Assembly (NCBI RefSeq): GCF_021155775.2
Contig: NC_060233.1
Location: forward strand, 31,651,077-31,715,076
DNA length: 64,000 nucleotides
Reading direction: 5' to 3'
Origin: Neodiprion pinetum
Taxonomy: Eukaryota; Arthropoda; Insecta; Hymenoptera; Diprionidae
Below are positions 55,101 to 63,919 of the stretch, piece after piece (the first letter of the stretch is position 1; every line of letters starts with the position of its first letter). A program made the translations under genes and the position numbers. Below the pieces are notes generated by a model. The model did no database searches and was not told the origin of the DNA. It saw nothing but the letters and a program-made list of their open reading frames with translations.

Positions 55101-57142
55101 TAAAATAAAAAAACTCTCAATGAATTAAAATCCGTGATTTGCGATCTTTGGCATTTGCAAACGCACACCAGTGTTGAATTTTTATGTTTCTTCAGGGCAG
55201 CTACTATTCAGTCGCTATTGTCGCTGGACAAGTCCAGGTCCGTATTGACGCTGGAAAAGGGGAACTCCTTCTGCAATCTAATGACACATTCAATGATGGA
55301 AAATACCATTCCATTTGTGTGACTAAAAAAAGAAAAGCTGTGGAACTCAGAGTTGACGATGCGTATCAAGCCAGCGGTCGACTACCCACAGGTGCTGCTG
55401 TTAGACTTCCTGAACTTAGCGGGGGAATGTATATTGGTGGATTACCCGGTGCCATCAACGATACGAATTTAGTTGCAACCAATATTCCCCTGATAGGAGC
55501 CATCAAAGATATAATTTTTAATGACAAGTAAGTTGAAGGAGGCAAGATTGGTTTTTAAAGGTATAAAAATACAGCACGCCCTATACGAGAATAATTCTCC
55601 TATCTTTTTACAGAATTCTCAGGCTTGATGAACCAGTTTCGTTCGAGCGGGCAGCTATAGGACGGTCAGGTCCCAGTATGGGGAAACATTATGCGATGCA
55701 CACTGCATCTGCATCACTATCGCGTGGTATGTCGACGCAACCCGAAGGATGTCAAAAAGTTCCTTATTATTCACTCGAACCGGGAGCCCTGAAATTCGGT
55801 GACAAACCGCATAGCCACACTCAGCTTTACTTGAACTACGAAAAATTTTGGGAGAAGAAATACGTGATCGAGTTTGATTTTCGCACATATTATCCGAACG
55901 GTTTGCTCTTCATAACTCCAGTAAGTTTCGGTTGGAAAATTTTTTCTCTAGTGATTGATAGTACGTAGAGCGTGTTTTCTTTTCTGTCGGAAGTACGTGT
56001 AGTTTATTTCTGCTTTTTATTCCAGGGAATCAAATTGAAACATTATATGATGATGGTCGTACGAAACGGCCAGCTTTCATTGATGATCAAAACCAACCAA
56101 CAGAAAAAAGAGATATTGTTTAGAAGCACGTTTAACGACGGTAACTGGCATCACGTAGTGGTCAGGCATGACGAAAGGACACTGACATTGTCAGTTGACA
56201 GCCAAGCGCCTCAGACGATAAGAATCCAAAGAAGAATTGGCCTTGTCACGATGATGTATATGGGAGGCTTGCCCGAAAGCGGTACACCAATACCAGAACA
56301 AGTTGTTGTTAAATTAGAAACTTTGAAAGGATGTATCAAGGGCCTGAAAGTAAATGGAATCATTCACGACATGGTTGGGACGACAAGTAGACCATACAAT
56401 ATTGGCCAGTGTTTTCCAAGCGTCGAAAGCGGCGCGTATTTTCAGGACGACGCGTACGCGATATACAGTGAGAATTTGTTATTATACTTTTTCAACTAAG
56501 TGATTATTATCAATGGCTCGCGTTATTCTTATATTCAATTGCAGAAAACAATTTCGAACTCGGTGCTCTACTTGAACTTGAGTTGGAATTCAGAACGTCC
56601 GAGTTTTCCGGTGTTTTGCTTTCGATAACGTCGCCCGGTGGTTCACCGTCACTTTCGCTCGAGCTTTTTAACGGAAAAGTGATAATGTCCGGGAAACTTG
56701 GAGATAATAACGCATTATACGTTGAACAACAATTTCCGAGCTCGTACACCATTTGTGACAACAGATGGCACAGAATTCAGGCTCTCTACAACGACGAACA
56801 GTTGGCTCTCAAAGTTGACGAGCTTGATCAAAACTACGGTCTTCCTCAGAATGGAAACTACCACATTGCGCGAGAAACAGTCGTCTCGAGTCCGCTGTAT
56901 ATAGGGGGATTACCAGGTATGAGAATCTGTAATTCCGATAAGTTGTCGTCACTCCTTGGTTTTATTTTAATTTCTTTTTCATTTTTGTTCTCGCAGAGAG
57001 TGCACCGAAAGGAATGCTCGTTACTCGGGAAAATTTCAGTGGCTGCATAAGAAACGTGATGATAGATGGCGAGAGACGGGATTGGACGGACATGGTGGAG
57101 TTGCATAATATTCATCTGAGCTCTTGTCCTATACAACAATAA
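7709..57142 (+). CDS. wb: Laminin subunit alpha, alpha-1/2 (Wing blister) class; 41 exons seen, 5' end missing
   Basis: This is a basement-membrane glycoprotein, the alpha chain of the alpha-beta-gamma laminin trimer. It polymerises through LN and binds cell receptors through its LG domains. I joined 41 exons with GT-AG borders. All phases agree and give 9270 nt, or 3089 residues ending in TAA at 57140. The domain order is LN, LE repeats, L4a, LE repeats, L4b, LE repeats, coiled coil, then LG1-LG5. Two L4 domains and this order mark the alpha-1/2 class rather than alpha-3/5 (LanA). The chain seen is a few hundred residues short of the full family length, as expected with the signal peptide and first third of LN missing. 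No exon for these was found between 1 and 7708, so they are probably upstream of the window. Introns in the 5' half reach 27.6 kb, while the 3' half is compact. Exon coordinates are in the block entries below. The family call is very sure and single splice sites are mostly sure. Confidence 0.97.
7952..10700 (+). other. Laminin intron (2.7 kb), no gene seen
   Basis: The start holds a TCA/TCG-rich tract near 7980-8010. A pentamer repeat of GCATC/GCATT type lies at 9766-9797, and a T run lies near 9221-9235. The ORFs in both strands are short and show no family motif. Confidence 0.7.
9766..9797. repeat. Pentanucleotide repeat GCATC / GCATT
   Basis: About six tandem five-base units, GCATC changing to GCATT, form a short interrupted microsatellite inside a laminin intron. 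Confidence 0.85.
10932..13591 (+). other. Laminin intron (2.7 kb), no gene seen
   Basis: The sequence is AT-rich. An open frame of 164 codons at 11970-12464 (+) is the longest here, but it has no signal peptide, no recognisable domain and no nearby splice or promoter support. Confidence 0.65.
13829..14832 (+). other. Laminin intron (1.0 kb), nothing notable
   Basis: AT-rich intron sequence that ends in a long CT-rich tract (about 14796-14822) before the acceptor. I see no gene or repeat of note. Confidence 0.7.
14995..15481 (+). other. Laminin intron (487 bp), nothing notable
   Basis: Short AT-rich intron between two LE exons, with a GTACCT donor and a TATCAG acceptor. I see nothing else in it. 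Confidence 0.75.
15986..16969 (+). other. wb: Laminin block 3: L4a domain with RGD, then LE repeats; exons 15986-16243, 16369-16619, 16723-16969
   Basis: The L4 (laminin IV) globule runs from about 15986 to 16799. It contains YWLAPKVYGGNRLTSYG, QMLRVLANLERVMIRA and the closing LSEVILTTAEL. An Arg-Gly-Asp tripeptide lies at 16193-16201 (context VMRGDSSG). The domain closes into the second half of the interrupted LE repeat (CNCPAGYAGLSC) and then CDCNGHAATC. The 16619/16723 junction is phase 2: CG joins A to make Arg. Confidence 0.92.
16970..18155 (+). other. Laminin intron (1.2 kb), nothing notable
   Basis: AT-rich intron with poly-T and poly-A stretches. It starts with GTGAGT and ends with CTCAG. 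No gene signal was seen on either strand. Confidence 0.75.
18156..19307 (+). other. wb: Laminin block 4: LE repeats 6-10; exons 18156-18382, 18718-18905, 19026-19307
   Basis: These exons continue the rod. Repeat starts are CSCPLGVESNNFSPSC, CSCNGGVC, CDCDPLGSLSLHC and CNCGEGAARIEC. The SNNFSPSC form is diagnostic of this position in laminin alpha chains. The final exon ends in phase 1 on a clean GTAAGT donor at 19308. That donor opens the 27.6 kb intron. The G at 19307 joins GA at 46864 to make Gly, so the LE reading frame is intact across that intron. Confidence 0.93.
18383..18717 (+). other. Laminin intron (335 bp), nothing notable
   Basis: Short AT-rich intron between two LE exons, joined in phase 2 (AG plus C gives Ser). 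I see no further content. Confidence 0.75.
19458..19784. promoter_or_regulatory. Cluster of five ATTAATCG motifs, possible enhancer or degenerate minisatellite
   Basis: Exact ATTAATCG copies start at 19458, 19490, 19601, 19664 and 19777, among many partial forms (GAATCGA, TTATCGA, GATCGATTG). The core resembles homeodomain-type TAAT sites. It lies about 150-480 bp into the giant intron. A regulatory role is inference, and a decayed tandem repeat would look the same. Confidence 0.3.
25487..25548. repeat. TCC/CTT/TCG trinucleotide tract
   Basis: A pure pyrimidine-rich run of trinucleotide units changes from TCC to TTC to GTC. It creates a spurious open frame of Leu and Val repeats. Confidence 0.85.
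31398..32183 (+). CDS. Candidate secreted basic precursor, nested in laminin intron (exons 31398-31950, 32167-32183)
   Basis: I do not recognise this family. The frame opens at ATG 31398 with a hydrophobic signal-like segment (AALVLVSVLMVVSG, residues 14-27). Dibasic sites follow at residues 58-59 (LSKR) and 90-95 (RSLRKR, a furin-type site). The part after the furin site is very basic and carries three cysteines (C146, C149, C156 in KCHRCMVYYKPC), rich in Arg, Tyr and Pro. The sequence is locally GC-rich, unlike the surrounding intron. A strong donor (GTGAGT, 31951) pairs with a strong acceptor (ctctctgcag, ending 32166) in phase 1. This gives a C terminus of KYG-ASPTR-stop and 189 residues. 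Without splicing the frame runs to TGA 31992-31994 (198 residues, ending CQTPER). A secreted prohormone- or matrix-like product is inference. More exons may exist. Confidence 0.55.
39611..39630. repeat. (CT)10 microsatellite
   Basis: A pure CT run of 20 bp, followed by interrupted CT-rich sequence to about 39750. Confidence 0.9.
40157..40187. repeat. (TC)n microsatellite, about 31 bp
   Basis: An uninterrupted TC run within the giant intron. Confidence 0.9.
41034..43401 (-). CDS. Alpha-glucosidase (maltase), GH13 family, nested antisense in laminin intron
   Basis: This is a secreted enzyme that hydrolyses terminal alpha-1,4-glucosidic bonds of maltose and sucrose-like sugars. Six exons on the minus strand (43401-43233, 43080-42617, 42539-42093, 42004-41749, 41647-41308, 41211-41034) join in phase to 617 residues, close to the family size. 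Residues 1-19 form a signal peptide. The DGDGIGDLNG metal-binding loop, DYVPNHTS (region I), GFRIDSLP (nucleophile D228), FTEAYAN (acid/base E298) and GNHDNSR (D365) are all present, so the enzyme should be active. Many Asn-X-Ser/Thr sites fit secretion. At residue 223 Tyr stands where insect maltases usually have Asp (IYGFRID), and the downstream paralogue has Asp. The last exon adds about 33 residues with a hydrophobic stretch (YILGLICLLPL) that the paralogue lacks. The gene lies wholly inside the 27.6 kb laminin intron on the other strand. Confidence 0.95.
43459..43464 (-). promoter_or_regulatory. TATA box of nested alpha-glucosidase gene
   Basis: On the minus strand the sequence reads CTATATATT, about 60 bp upstream of the ATG at 43401. 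The distance fits a start site about 30 bp downstream and a leader of roughly 30 nt. The paralogue has a similar layout. Confidence 0.55.
43960..44606 (+). repeat. Degenerate repeat segments (GGAACTTATTTTCGCA and CAGTCTGG motifs)
   Basis: Three near-copies of GGAACTTATTTTCGCA start at 43960, 44209 and 44354, with one or two mismatches. CAGTCTGG-like words occur at 44029, 44123, 44308 and 44599. The spacing is irregular (about 145-290 bp). This looks like an old tandem duplication or a decayed mobile element, and no coding capacity remains. Confidence 0.4.
46864..48158 (+). other. wb: Laminin block 5: LE repeats 11-16a; exons 46864-46970, 47205-47388, 47507-47862, 47961-48158
   Basis: After the giant intron the LE array resumes with CRCNVLGSLSHTC, CDCDPIGAANSSC, CNKPGHIC, CACSPGATRAQC and CGCSAHGTVQC. 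Another repeat, CFCFGRSTSC, follows and is interrupted by L4b. Introns here are only about 98-234 bp, in contrast with the upstream half. All junction phases (0, 1, 0, 0) agree. Confidence 0.93.
48264..49697 (+). other. wb: Laminin block 6: L4b domain and LE re-entry; exons 48264-48434, 48662-48825, 49185-49319, 49442-49697
   Basis: This is the second laminin IV domain, with PLYWELPESFLGDK then VISYGGYIQF, VVLLQGNSKIVLEHYA and the closing LLEASLDAAVLTP. The domain exits into CKCPSEYTGTSC and then CQCNGRSGVCDTETGHC. The LE half after L4b is atypical: a cysteine expected about three residues after TGTSC is displaced to RWC. The donor of exon 49185-49319 is GTATGT in phase 2, the only choice that keeps the frame. 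Confidence 0.9.
49830..50361 (+). other. wb: Laminin block 7: last LE repeats before the coiled coil; exons 49830-50001, 50140-50361
   Basis: The LE repeats here include CPCPHADKRFSSTC and CNCNPAGSLSDSC, and end with CRPGSTGRDCSQC. The latter exon ends in phase 1 (T) and joins CT to make Ser, just before CNDNCTGILL, the cysteine pair that opens the laminin coiled coil. Confidence 0.92.
50464..53068 (+). other. wb: Laminin block 8: coiled-coil (domain I/II), nine exons
   Basis: The exons are 50464-50717, 50885-50996, 51075-51219, 51325-51637, 51721-51881, 51981-52119, 52242-52482, 52640-52813 and 52902-53068. They encode about 560 residues. The sequence starts with the CNDNC and PKC cysteines used for trimer bonds. 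A long charged, heptad-like helix rich in Leu, Lys and Glu follows, with many Asn-X-Ser/Thr sites. This part pairs with the beta and gamma chains. The donor at 51882 had to be chosen over an earlier GTAAGG to keep the next exon open. Confidence 0.9.
53170..57142 (+). other. wb: Laminin block 9: LG1-LG5 receptor-binding domains, eleven exons
   Basis: The exons are 53170-53328, 53525-53673, 53777-54064, 54158-54326, 54402-54827, 54904-55089, 55196-55527, 55614-55920, 56026-56467, 56545-56916 and 56997-57142. Together they encode about 990 residues with five laminin-G folds. Recurring motifs are LFYLPS, WLGGIPES, YIGGVPP, YIGGLPG, YMGGLPES and YIGGLPES. The pair of cysteines near the end of each fold is seen in LG1, LG2, LG4 and LG5 (for example FSGCIRNVMIDG and LSSCPIQQ-stop). 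Both are replaced in LG3. A linker of roughly 40 residues separates LG3 from LG4. Confidence 0.94.
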
Positions 57143-57317
57143 GTGCTACTAAAATGTGTAATCGCAATTGTGATTTAATCGAACAGTTCCAAAGACAGCC
57201 TAGTGCCGCATAGATAAACACTCTTAGGAGAATAATGTTTATTGGTAGACGTATGCGCGGGTTCAGTGCCATAACAAAAAATGAAAGAAGAGTAAAAGAG
57301 ATTCATTTATTGATGCT

Positions 57318-57365
57318 TATATATATATATATATATATATACATTTTTTTTTTTTTTTTTTTTTT
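57318..57365. repeat. TA microsatellite followed by T22 tract
   Basis: (TA)12 at 57318-57341, then a 22-base T run at 57344-57365, probably inside the laminin 3' UTR. Confidence 0.9.
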
Positions 57366-57640
57366 ACTTTCAAACTAAGTATAACTATACAATTATTTAA
57401 TAGTAGCTGTCTAATTTGAATTTGTATAAAGTTGAACGTAACACTTTTCTACTGCAAGTATAAGGAAGAAATAATTATGACATCATTCATCACAGCATCG
57501 GCATATGACATTTTATACTTGTGTAATTACAATAAGCTTGATTTTTTACACCTCCACTGCCATTCAGAATATTTATTATTATGTTACTGTAGAGACATTG
57601 TACATCAGTATTTAATGTTATTATTTATTTTCAAAACGTG

Positions 57641-57646
57641 AATAAA
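57641..57646 (+). terminator. Probable laminin polyadenylation signal AATAAA
   Basis: This is a clear AATAAA, about 500 bp after the laminin stop codon. A 3' UTR of that length is reasonable. The choice is by position only. Confidence 0.5.
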
Positions 57647-58497
57647 AGCACGTTCGTGACAAAGTTTTATACGATACGCATAAAACACAGTTTTTGTGAG
57701 TATGACGACCCTAGCCCAACTGAATTCATGCGATACCGTGCTCACTTAATAAGTCATCATGCAGTCGGGATTTACACTCTGAAACGGTAGCGTAATTTTA
57801 AAAACTATTCCGAAAAGTTGCTTCATTCACTTTCGTTCATTTGCCAAACCTGTTCTAGCTTTCCGTAAACAATGCTGTACGTGACAACTGATGATAGGCG
57901 GAATGAGGGAAAGCGAAAAAAATTAATACTAATCGTAAGGGAGATGAGTGTCGTGTTGATCATATAAATGGTCGATTGATTCTCATGAATGACTTACGGA
58001 GACGGTGATAACTGAAAGAGTGTTACCAAGTCAATTTTGTGCCGAGTGAAATGTAGTGGATGATCACGACAGTTAGGGATTATAATCCCAAAAAAAAAAA
58101 AAATCGAACTTGAGTTTAATTGCTGTGAGCGATAGTTAGGTCTTTGCTTCGTGGGAGTTGAGAATTAAAGACTGTTCTTGTTAAGAGATGGAGTAGGAGT
58201 GATCGTAGGTAATATCTACGGATTTGAAAAATGTGTAAAAATTCATAATAGTGGGGGAATGCATGACTAAGTACGTTTGAAAGTGACTTAAGCGCTCAGG
58301 ATCTAGCTGGGTATGCAGAGGACCGAATAAAACTGGAAAGACCGGAAAAAGACTATAAGTATTACTAAAAATAATGTGTAATATTGTTCGTAGGCAATGG
58401 GTCACTGGTGATTAGGAAGATGGGGAGAACTTATGCCTAATAAGCCAGATGGAACAAAATTCAGGTGAATGAACAATAATTAAACATTGACAGAAAT

Positions 58498-58503
58498 TTT
58501 TAT
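58498..58503 (-). terminator. Probable polyadenylation signal of alpha-glucosidase 2
   Basis: AATAAA on the minus strand (TTTATT on plus), 110 bp after the stop codon at 58613. It fits a short 3' UTR. Confidence 0.5.
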
Positions 58504-58612
58504 TTTGATTTCTACATGACACGTGTCATACATTTTATGTATTGGACATTCATGAAACCTTTGGGTGCGTGTATTAAGGTAAATAACTATGCACAAAGTC
58601 AGTGTCAATTCC

Positions 58613-61168
58613 TTACTCGTCTGTGATTCCTTGAAGTACCACTGCAGCATAGGCCGGAAGTTCTATGCGAGTTTTCGTATACCTATCTCTGAAATGTTAA
58701 TGCCAAATCAATAAAAATTAGCTAGTGCAAGAACTTAGGTGATTAGAGCAAAGGTCAACTCACCCTACAGTTATACCACTATTTATATCGGATATTAGAA
58801 CTTTCATATTATCAGGAATGTTTTCGAACACTTCCAAACTGCACGTGCTTGTGATGTTATCCCAGTTTATCAATACTACGACCGGCTCGTGGCCATCGAG
58901 TTCCCTAGCAAATGCTACCACACTTTCGCCAATAACTTGAGCGTCCAAAGTTCCGTGGCGTATGACCTCGTTACTTCGTAACTTAATCGCCGCTTGTACA
59001 TTTTTGTAATGGCTCACATCAACCTCCTTCTCAGTTGCGAGATTCAACGTTAAATAATTTTGATTTACCGGTAGTTTGGTGATTGAATTGGTCGAGAAGC
59101 CTGAAAGTTCACGTTAAACGGAGATGACTGATTTGAAATTCTTTAGAGACATGAATTGGTGTTAGGAGAGGAAATAGCGCTTCGATTACAGTCGCCAATA
59201 ATATATTCAAGTACCAACCCGCGCTCGTAGTGTTATCCCACTGATAAGGTGTGCGTTCGGGATCTCTGGAGTAAGGTTGATAACGAGTTTCATCCGTGCT
59301 ACATGCTTGCGGGTCTTGAGTTTCTTCCCAAGTAAGATACGTGTCAGTCATACCGATTTCATCGCCATTATAGGTGACGGCAACACCCGGTAACAAATAC
59401 AGCAAGAAATTGATCCCGTCAATGCGATCTGATCCATATTTTGTAGCAACGCGGCTGTTGTCGTGGTTGCCAAACTATTAGCAGATGAAACGATATTATC
59501 AAACTGATTCGTGAACGAATGGATGCACTTTCAGCAAGTGTTTACTTACCACCCAATTAGCCGTAGCCCCGTCCGGCATGTTTTCCATCCAAGTATTGAT
59601 GATATCCACGACATCGATTGCCGTATTTACCGTGGCCGATTCAATGCCGTTTTTGTCTTTAATGAAAAAGAAGTTGAACGGTACGTTGGATCCGAAATTA
59701 TAGTATTTCATGACGCTGGAAATATTCGCGTATGCCTCCGTGAATATTATCCTAATAGCACCGTCGTTAACTGTAGCTGTATAATTATCAACGTGCTCGC
59801 GCCACGTCTGCAAGATGTGATAATTCTCTATTCGATCCTTTGTATAGATGTGGTCTAGGTAGTAATAATCAGTTTCGGAGTATCCGGGTAAACCAGACAA
59901 AGGCTCATCGGGCAGTGAGGGATCCTCTACTGGATAAGGCATGGAGTCGATCCGAAAACCATCGACTCCGCGGTCAAACCAGAACGTCATAATATCCTAA
60001 AAAAGCAGAGACGGGTTTGATTTGAAGCAATCATTTTTGGTCACGTTCGGTAAAACCATGAGTATCGAACCTTCGTTTCCTGAATTACTCGTGGATTCAA
60101 GAAATTCAAGTCAACTTGATGAACGCTGAACTGATGGAGGTAATATGCTTCACGTTCTTCGACCCATTCCCACGCGCTACCGCTGTTGAAGGCACACAGC
60201 CAGTTGGTCGGTGGCTTCCGTGTGCCATTTACTACGATTCCTTTGTTCCAAACGAAATAATCCGTGTACGGTTCGATTCCAGCCTTGGATTTAATGAACC
60301 ATTCGTGCTCATCACTCGTATGATTGGGAACGTAATCGAGGATTACTTTGAGGCCAAGTTTCTTGGCAGTAGCGACTAGGTAGTCAAAATCTTGAAGCGT
60401 GCCAAAGGTTGGGTAGATATCAACGAAATTGGAAATGTCGTATCCACTGTCTACCATGGGACTCGAGTATATAGGGGACAACCAAAGTACCTCAACGCCC
60501 ATATCGACTAAGTGATTTAGCTTACTGGTGATACCTAGAATCATTTTATTCTCCTTGTTTCTCAATCAATTGAATACACAAAGACTTTTCGTTAATAAAG
60601 CAAGGTCAGTGAAATATGCGTAGCCATTTGAAAAACGGTACCAAGTTGACTTGGTTCATTCAGCCCCTCGATCCAGTTTTGTGCGTCATTATTTTTGCCC
60701 CTAAAATTGTTTGTATCTGGTTTAGACGCAACGTTCACAAGAGTTGATGAGTGACTTGAAATTCTCAATATCATACGGAAAACATTGGGCTTGTGCCTTG
60801 TTACACTTCAATAAGTAGGAAACCCAAATATGATCGTAGGTGTAAATTTATTTTCGATATGCCGTTACCTTTCCGTGACGTATAGTGCAACTAACCCGAA
60901 CAGAGAAACTTATGATGTATTGTTTGAAGTGATGAACAAGTATTAATTGTTGAAGAAAATGAATTGGCTCAGACGCGGATATCAATGGCTTACCATTTAA
61001 ATCGCCAATTCCATCACCGTCACTGTCTTTAAAGGAAGATGGCCAAATCTGGTAAAGTGTTGCTGTTTGCCACCATTCCGTTGGCTCAGTAACGTTGATT
61101 ACGGTGGCATCGATCAATGCCTTTCCAGAGACCAGAAGAAGAAGTAAAACTGCTCGTGAATTATTCAT
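58613..61168 (-). CDS. Alpha-glucosidase (maltase) paralogue, GH13 family
   Basis: This is a secreted maltase/sucrase-type enzyme. The six exons (61168-60994, 60534-60071, 59996-59550, 59474-59219, 59100-58764, 58688-58613) join in phase to 584 residues. I start at the ATG at 61168 because it gives a clean signal peptide (NNSRAVLLLLLVSG) and a normal length. In-frame ATGs farther upstream would add a long non-family N terminus and lie beyond the TATA box. The catalytic set is complete: DYVPNHTS, GFRIDSMP (D230), FTEAYAN (E300) and GNHDNSR (D367), with the DGDGIGDLNG loop near residues 48-58. Exons 2, 3 and 4 have the same lengths as in the copy nested in laminin. The protein ends soon after LPAYAAVVLQGITDE, the usual C-terminal beta-domain, with no hydrophobic tail. 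It is convergent with laminin, with about 1.5 kb between the stop codons. Confidence 0.95.
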
Positions 61169-63407
61169 TGCGTATTGCTCAATTCTATCCGCTTTGGAAA
61201 TCTTCTTTGGAGGAATCATATTTATAGGGGAAGGTTGACAGCATATTATATATAATATATATATATATATTTGCGCAGCAATTTTATGAGGTAGCAAACA
61301 AAGACTATAGCTCCGTGTGTCATTTTGCATTTCAAAAAATTATTAATGCAACTCAGGTGTTCGCTATGTGCTTTGCAAAAATATTAGTATATCTTGGATA
61401 TACTCGATAAATTATACATGTTTTTATAAAGGAGTCACGGTTGTTAATCAGCTGGATCACAATCCAACTGCAAACAACTTGTTTGCAATAAGTCAGGAAA
61501 TAAAATTCGCTGATCTGCGTTGCTGCGTGGTCTTTCAGCCGGTGCGGCGCAATATGCAATTGCATAGCTGTTTGTGTGGGAAAATATACTTTCCGTCATT
61601 CGGCTATAATAATAAAATATTTGGAAATTCTATAACCCAACCCAACAATCACGACACGCACGTCTTTTTTTAGCACTTTTATTGAAGACACACATTGCCA
61701 TATCGATACTCCATCAGCTGGAGATACTCAAGAAATGCCAGTCCTTATGAGATCGGGATGCAGAAGTTTTGCTTGGTCAGCAGCAGTGAGACAAGGTGAA
61801 AATATGGCTATAATGTGCCATCAGGTATAGACACACCCTGATAAAAAGAAAGCTGTTGGCAGCATAAAAATCTGGTAAGGAACTCGTGGTAAAGTATAAA
61901 AACTAATAATTCATTTTATAACTGCGAATACCATATTATACTACACATACCAAACATCATTACGACACCAAATTTTTTGTCAAAAATTTTTCCCATGTAA
62001 AAAGGACTTTGATAAGGAAGTAAACCGATTTTGGATTATATTGAATTCTATGAAAGAAAATGTACTAGTCCCGTCAATGCATTGGAATCCCGCATAACAG
62101 CTTCATGAATTTCATCGACAACCAACTGCTAGCAAGACAAAATTTTAGCTTGAATTAAATAAAATTCAGGTATTCGTTATTTCACTTTCAAAACTTATCG
62201 AAAACAGCAGAATGCAAGAATTATTTGTACTATTTCATTCACAGTCGTATCAGACACTATTAGACGACTTCATGTGAAGTTTAAAAATTTTTAGTCAATG
62301 TTGTTCGTATATCTGCTATTGATTTACAACAACTGAGGACTCTGAATGGTCGCGACGTGTGAATAATATCGTGATTACTTTTACAATATGTGCTTCGCAC
62401 GTGTAACAATGCACAAGCGCATTTTTAGATATCAATGCGTGTGTTGCCATGCATGCGAAAAAGAAGGCATTGAGAATTTATGGTGGTGCGACTATCATCG
62501 AAGGATGACAACATGATTATTCTCATAATGCGTTGAATGCGTGTTAGTGGAATGAGTGGAGAATGTGATTGGATTTTATGACGAATGTAGAATCTAAAAT
62601 TTTTTGGTTCCAAAATTTGATGTTGATGTATGAAAAATCGAGAGGAAAGGAGTACAAAATATCAATGCAGTTATTCCGAAATGTCAGGTCCGCAGACAAC
62701 ATTGAATAAAACTTTTTTAATTTATTATGTCAGACGAGCTAGATGGCTAACCGAGATAACAGTAATTCTTAGGTTTTGCTATTTTCAATTACTTCCGAGA
62801 GTAAAATCAGAACTTTATTCAATGCAAGCTCAAATTCTGTCGCGTTAGAAATTGTTCTTTGATATAATTTTGAATGCTTTTATATAGCTGTTTCCTCCCG
62901 CGCTTTACTCATTAAATACAGAGAGGTTCGTCTTGTGGAACGATACCAGCATCAGTCAATAAATATAAAAAACAATTTTCCAACATCATCAAGTGGTAAA
63001 ACCCAAATTTTTTCGGGATTCTCGATCCCAGAACATTATGACAAAAGTGATTTTCACAATTTACGCTTTTGAATCGTAAGAGCGATCATTCCTGAAAAAA
63101 TCCAGGCGATCGCGTTGATCAAATTCACTGCTGTCAACCTGTTCGGTACCTTCTTAGCCGACTAATTTTGTTGATAATAACTAGTAGCGCCACGTTACAG
63201 ATATCTTGTGAACTAGTGAGTAGTTTGATCCCATAAGTATATGTAATACTCCACACTACCAGCTGTTCACAGTTCAGTTTAGTTCAGACAGCGGAGACAG
63301 CGTGCTCGCATAGTTCGAAGTTCGTTTCCGTTCAGTTTAGTAAACAGAATCACGACAGAACACAAAATCGTCCCACGTTCCATGAGAATTTGCGAAGAGG
63401 GAACGCC
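61169..63407. other. Divergent intergenic region between alpha-glucosidase 2 and Utp23
   Basis: It holds the glucosidase TATA box and a TA-rich tract at 61243-61271. The remaining sequence is AT-rich with no credible ORF. Near 63274-63345 the word GTTCAGTTTAGT occurs twice, in the likely initiator area of Utp23. Confidence 0.6.
61219..61226 (-). promoter_or_regulatory. TATA box of alpha-glucosidase 2
   Basis: TATAAATA on the minus strand lies 51-58 bp upstream of the chosen ATG (61168). This gives a leader of roughly 25 nt and also supports that start over the upstream ATGs. Confidence 0.6.
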
Positions 63408-63919
63408 ATGAAGATATCACGGCATAAAAAAGTGCACAAACATCTCAGTTTCTTTGTCAATAATTTTCAATTCCGACAACCTTATCAGGTTCTTGTTGAT
63501 GGTACATTCTCATTTGCAGCTCTTCAGGTGGGCACCACATAATCAACATTTGCAATATTTTAACTGAGGATAAGGTATCAAGTGAAGCAGCTAACATTGC
63601 TAGTTGCAGATGCCAAATATTCAGTTTTCTATTACAAGGAAATTATATCACACGCCATTAACAGCATTTCTTTAATTTGTTGTTTTTTTTTTCAGAATAA
63701 ACTGAATATACAAGATCAGTTGCCAAAGTATTTTCAAGCCAGCGTTAAACTACTAACAACGCAATGTGTTATCCTAGAAACAGAAAAATTAGGGCCAAAG
63801 GTTTTTGGTGCAATGCTTATCGTTAAACAGTTTGCTGTTCATAAATGTGGTCATGAAAAAGAGCCGGTCACAGGTTCCAAGTGCTTGCGCTCAATGATTG
63901 GCAAAAATAATTCCCACAG
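63408..63919 (+). CDS. Utp23: rRNA-processing protein UTP23, first two exons (partial at window end)
   Basis: UTP23 is a nucleolar protein of the small-subunit processome, needed for early 18S pre-rRNA cleavage and snR30/U17 release. It is a degenerate PIN-domain protein with a zinc-binding site. Exon 1 (63408-63527) starts with MKISRHKKVHKHLSFFVNNF and contains PYQVLVDGTF, matching the conserved UTP23 N terminus. Exon 2 (63696-63919, ends in phase 2) continues with QDQLPKYF, the TQC, KCGH and GSKC residues of the zinc site, and KCLRSMIG. About 114 residues are seen. The C-terminal half of the PIN fold and the basic tail lie beyond 64000. The next exon has not started by the end of the window. 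The start is the first ATG and fits homologues. Confidence 0.92.

Larger units (their letters stand above)
57143..58612. other. Convergent intergenic region: 3' UTRs of laminin and alpha-glucosidase 2
   Basis: The left part should be the laminin 3' UTR, with a TA microsatellite at 57318-57341, a T22 tract at 57344-57365 and AATAAA at 57641-57646. The right part should be the 3' UTR of the minus-strand glucosidase gene. No ORF of interest was found. Confidence 0.65.

Noticed and set aside
60848..61330. Longer N terminus for alpha-glucosidase 2 (start at 61330)
   Set aside because: It would precede the TATA box at 61219-61226 and add a non-family extension. The ATG at 61168 gives a clean signal peptide.
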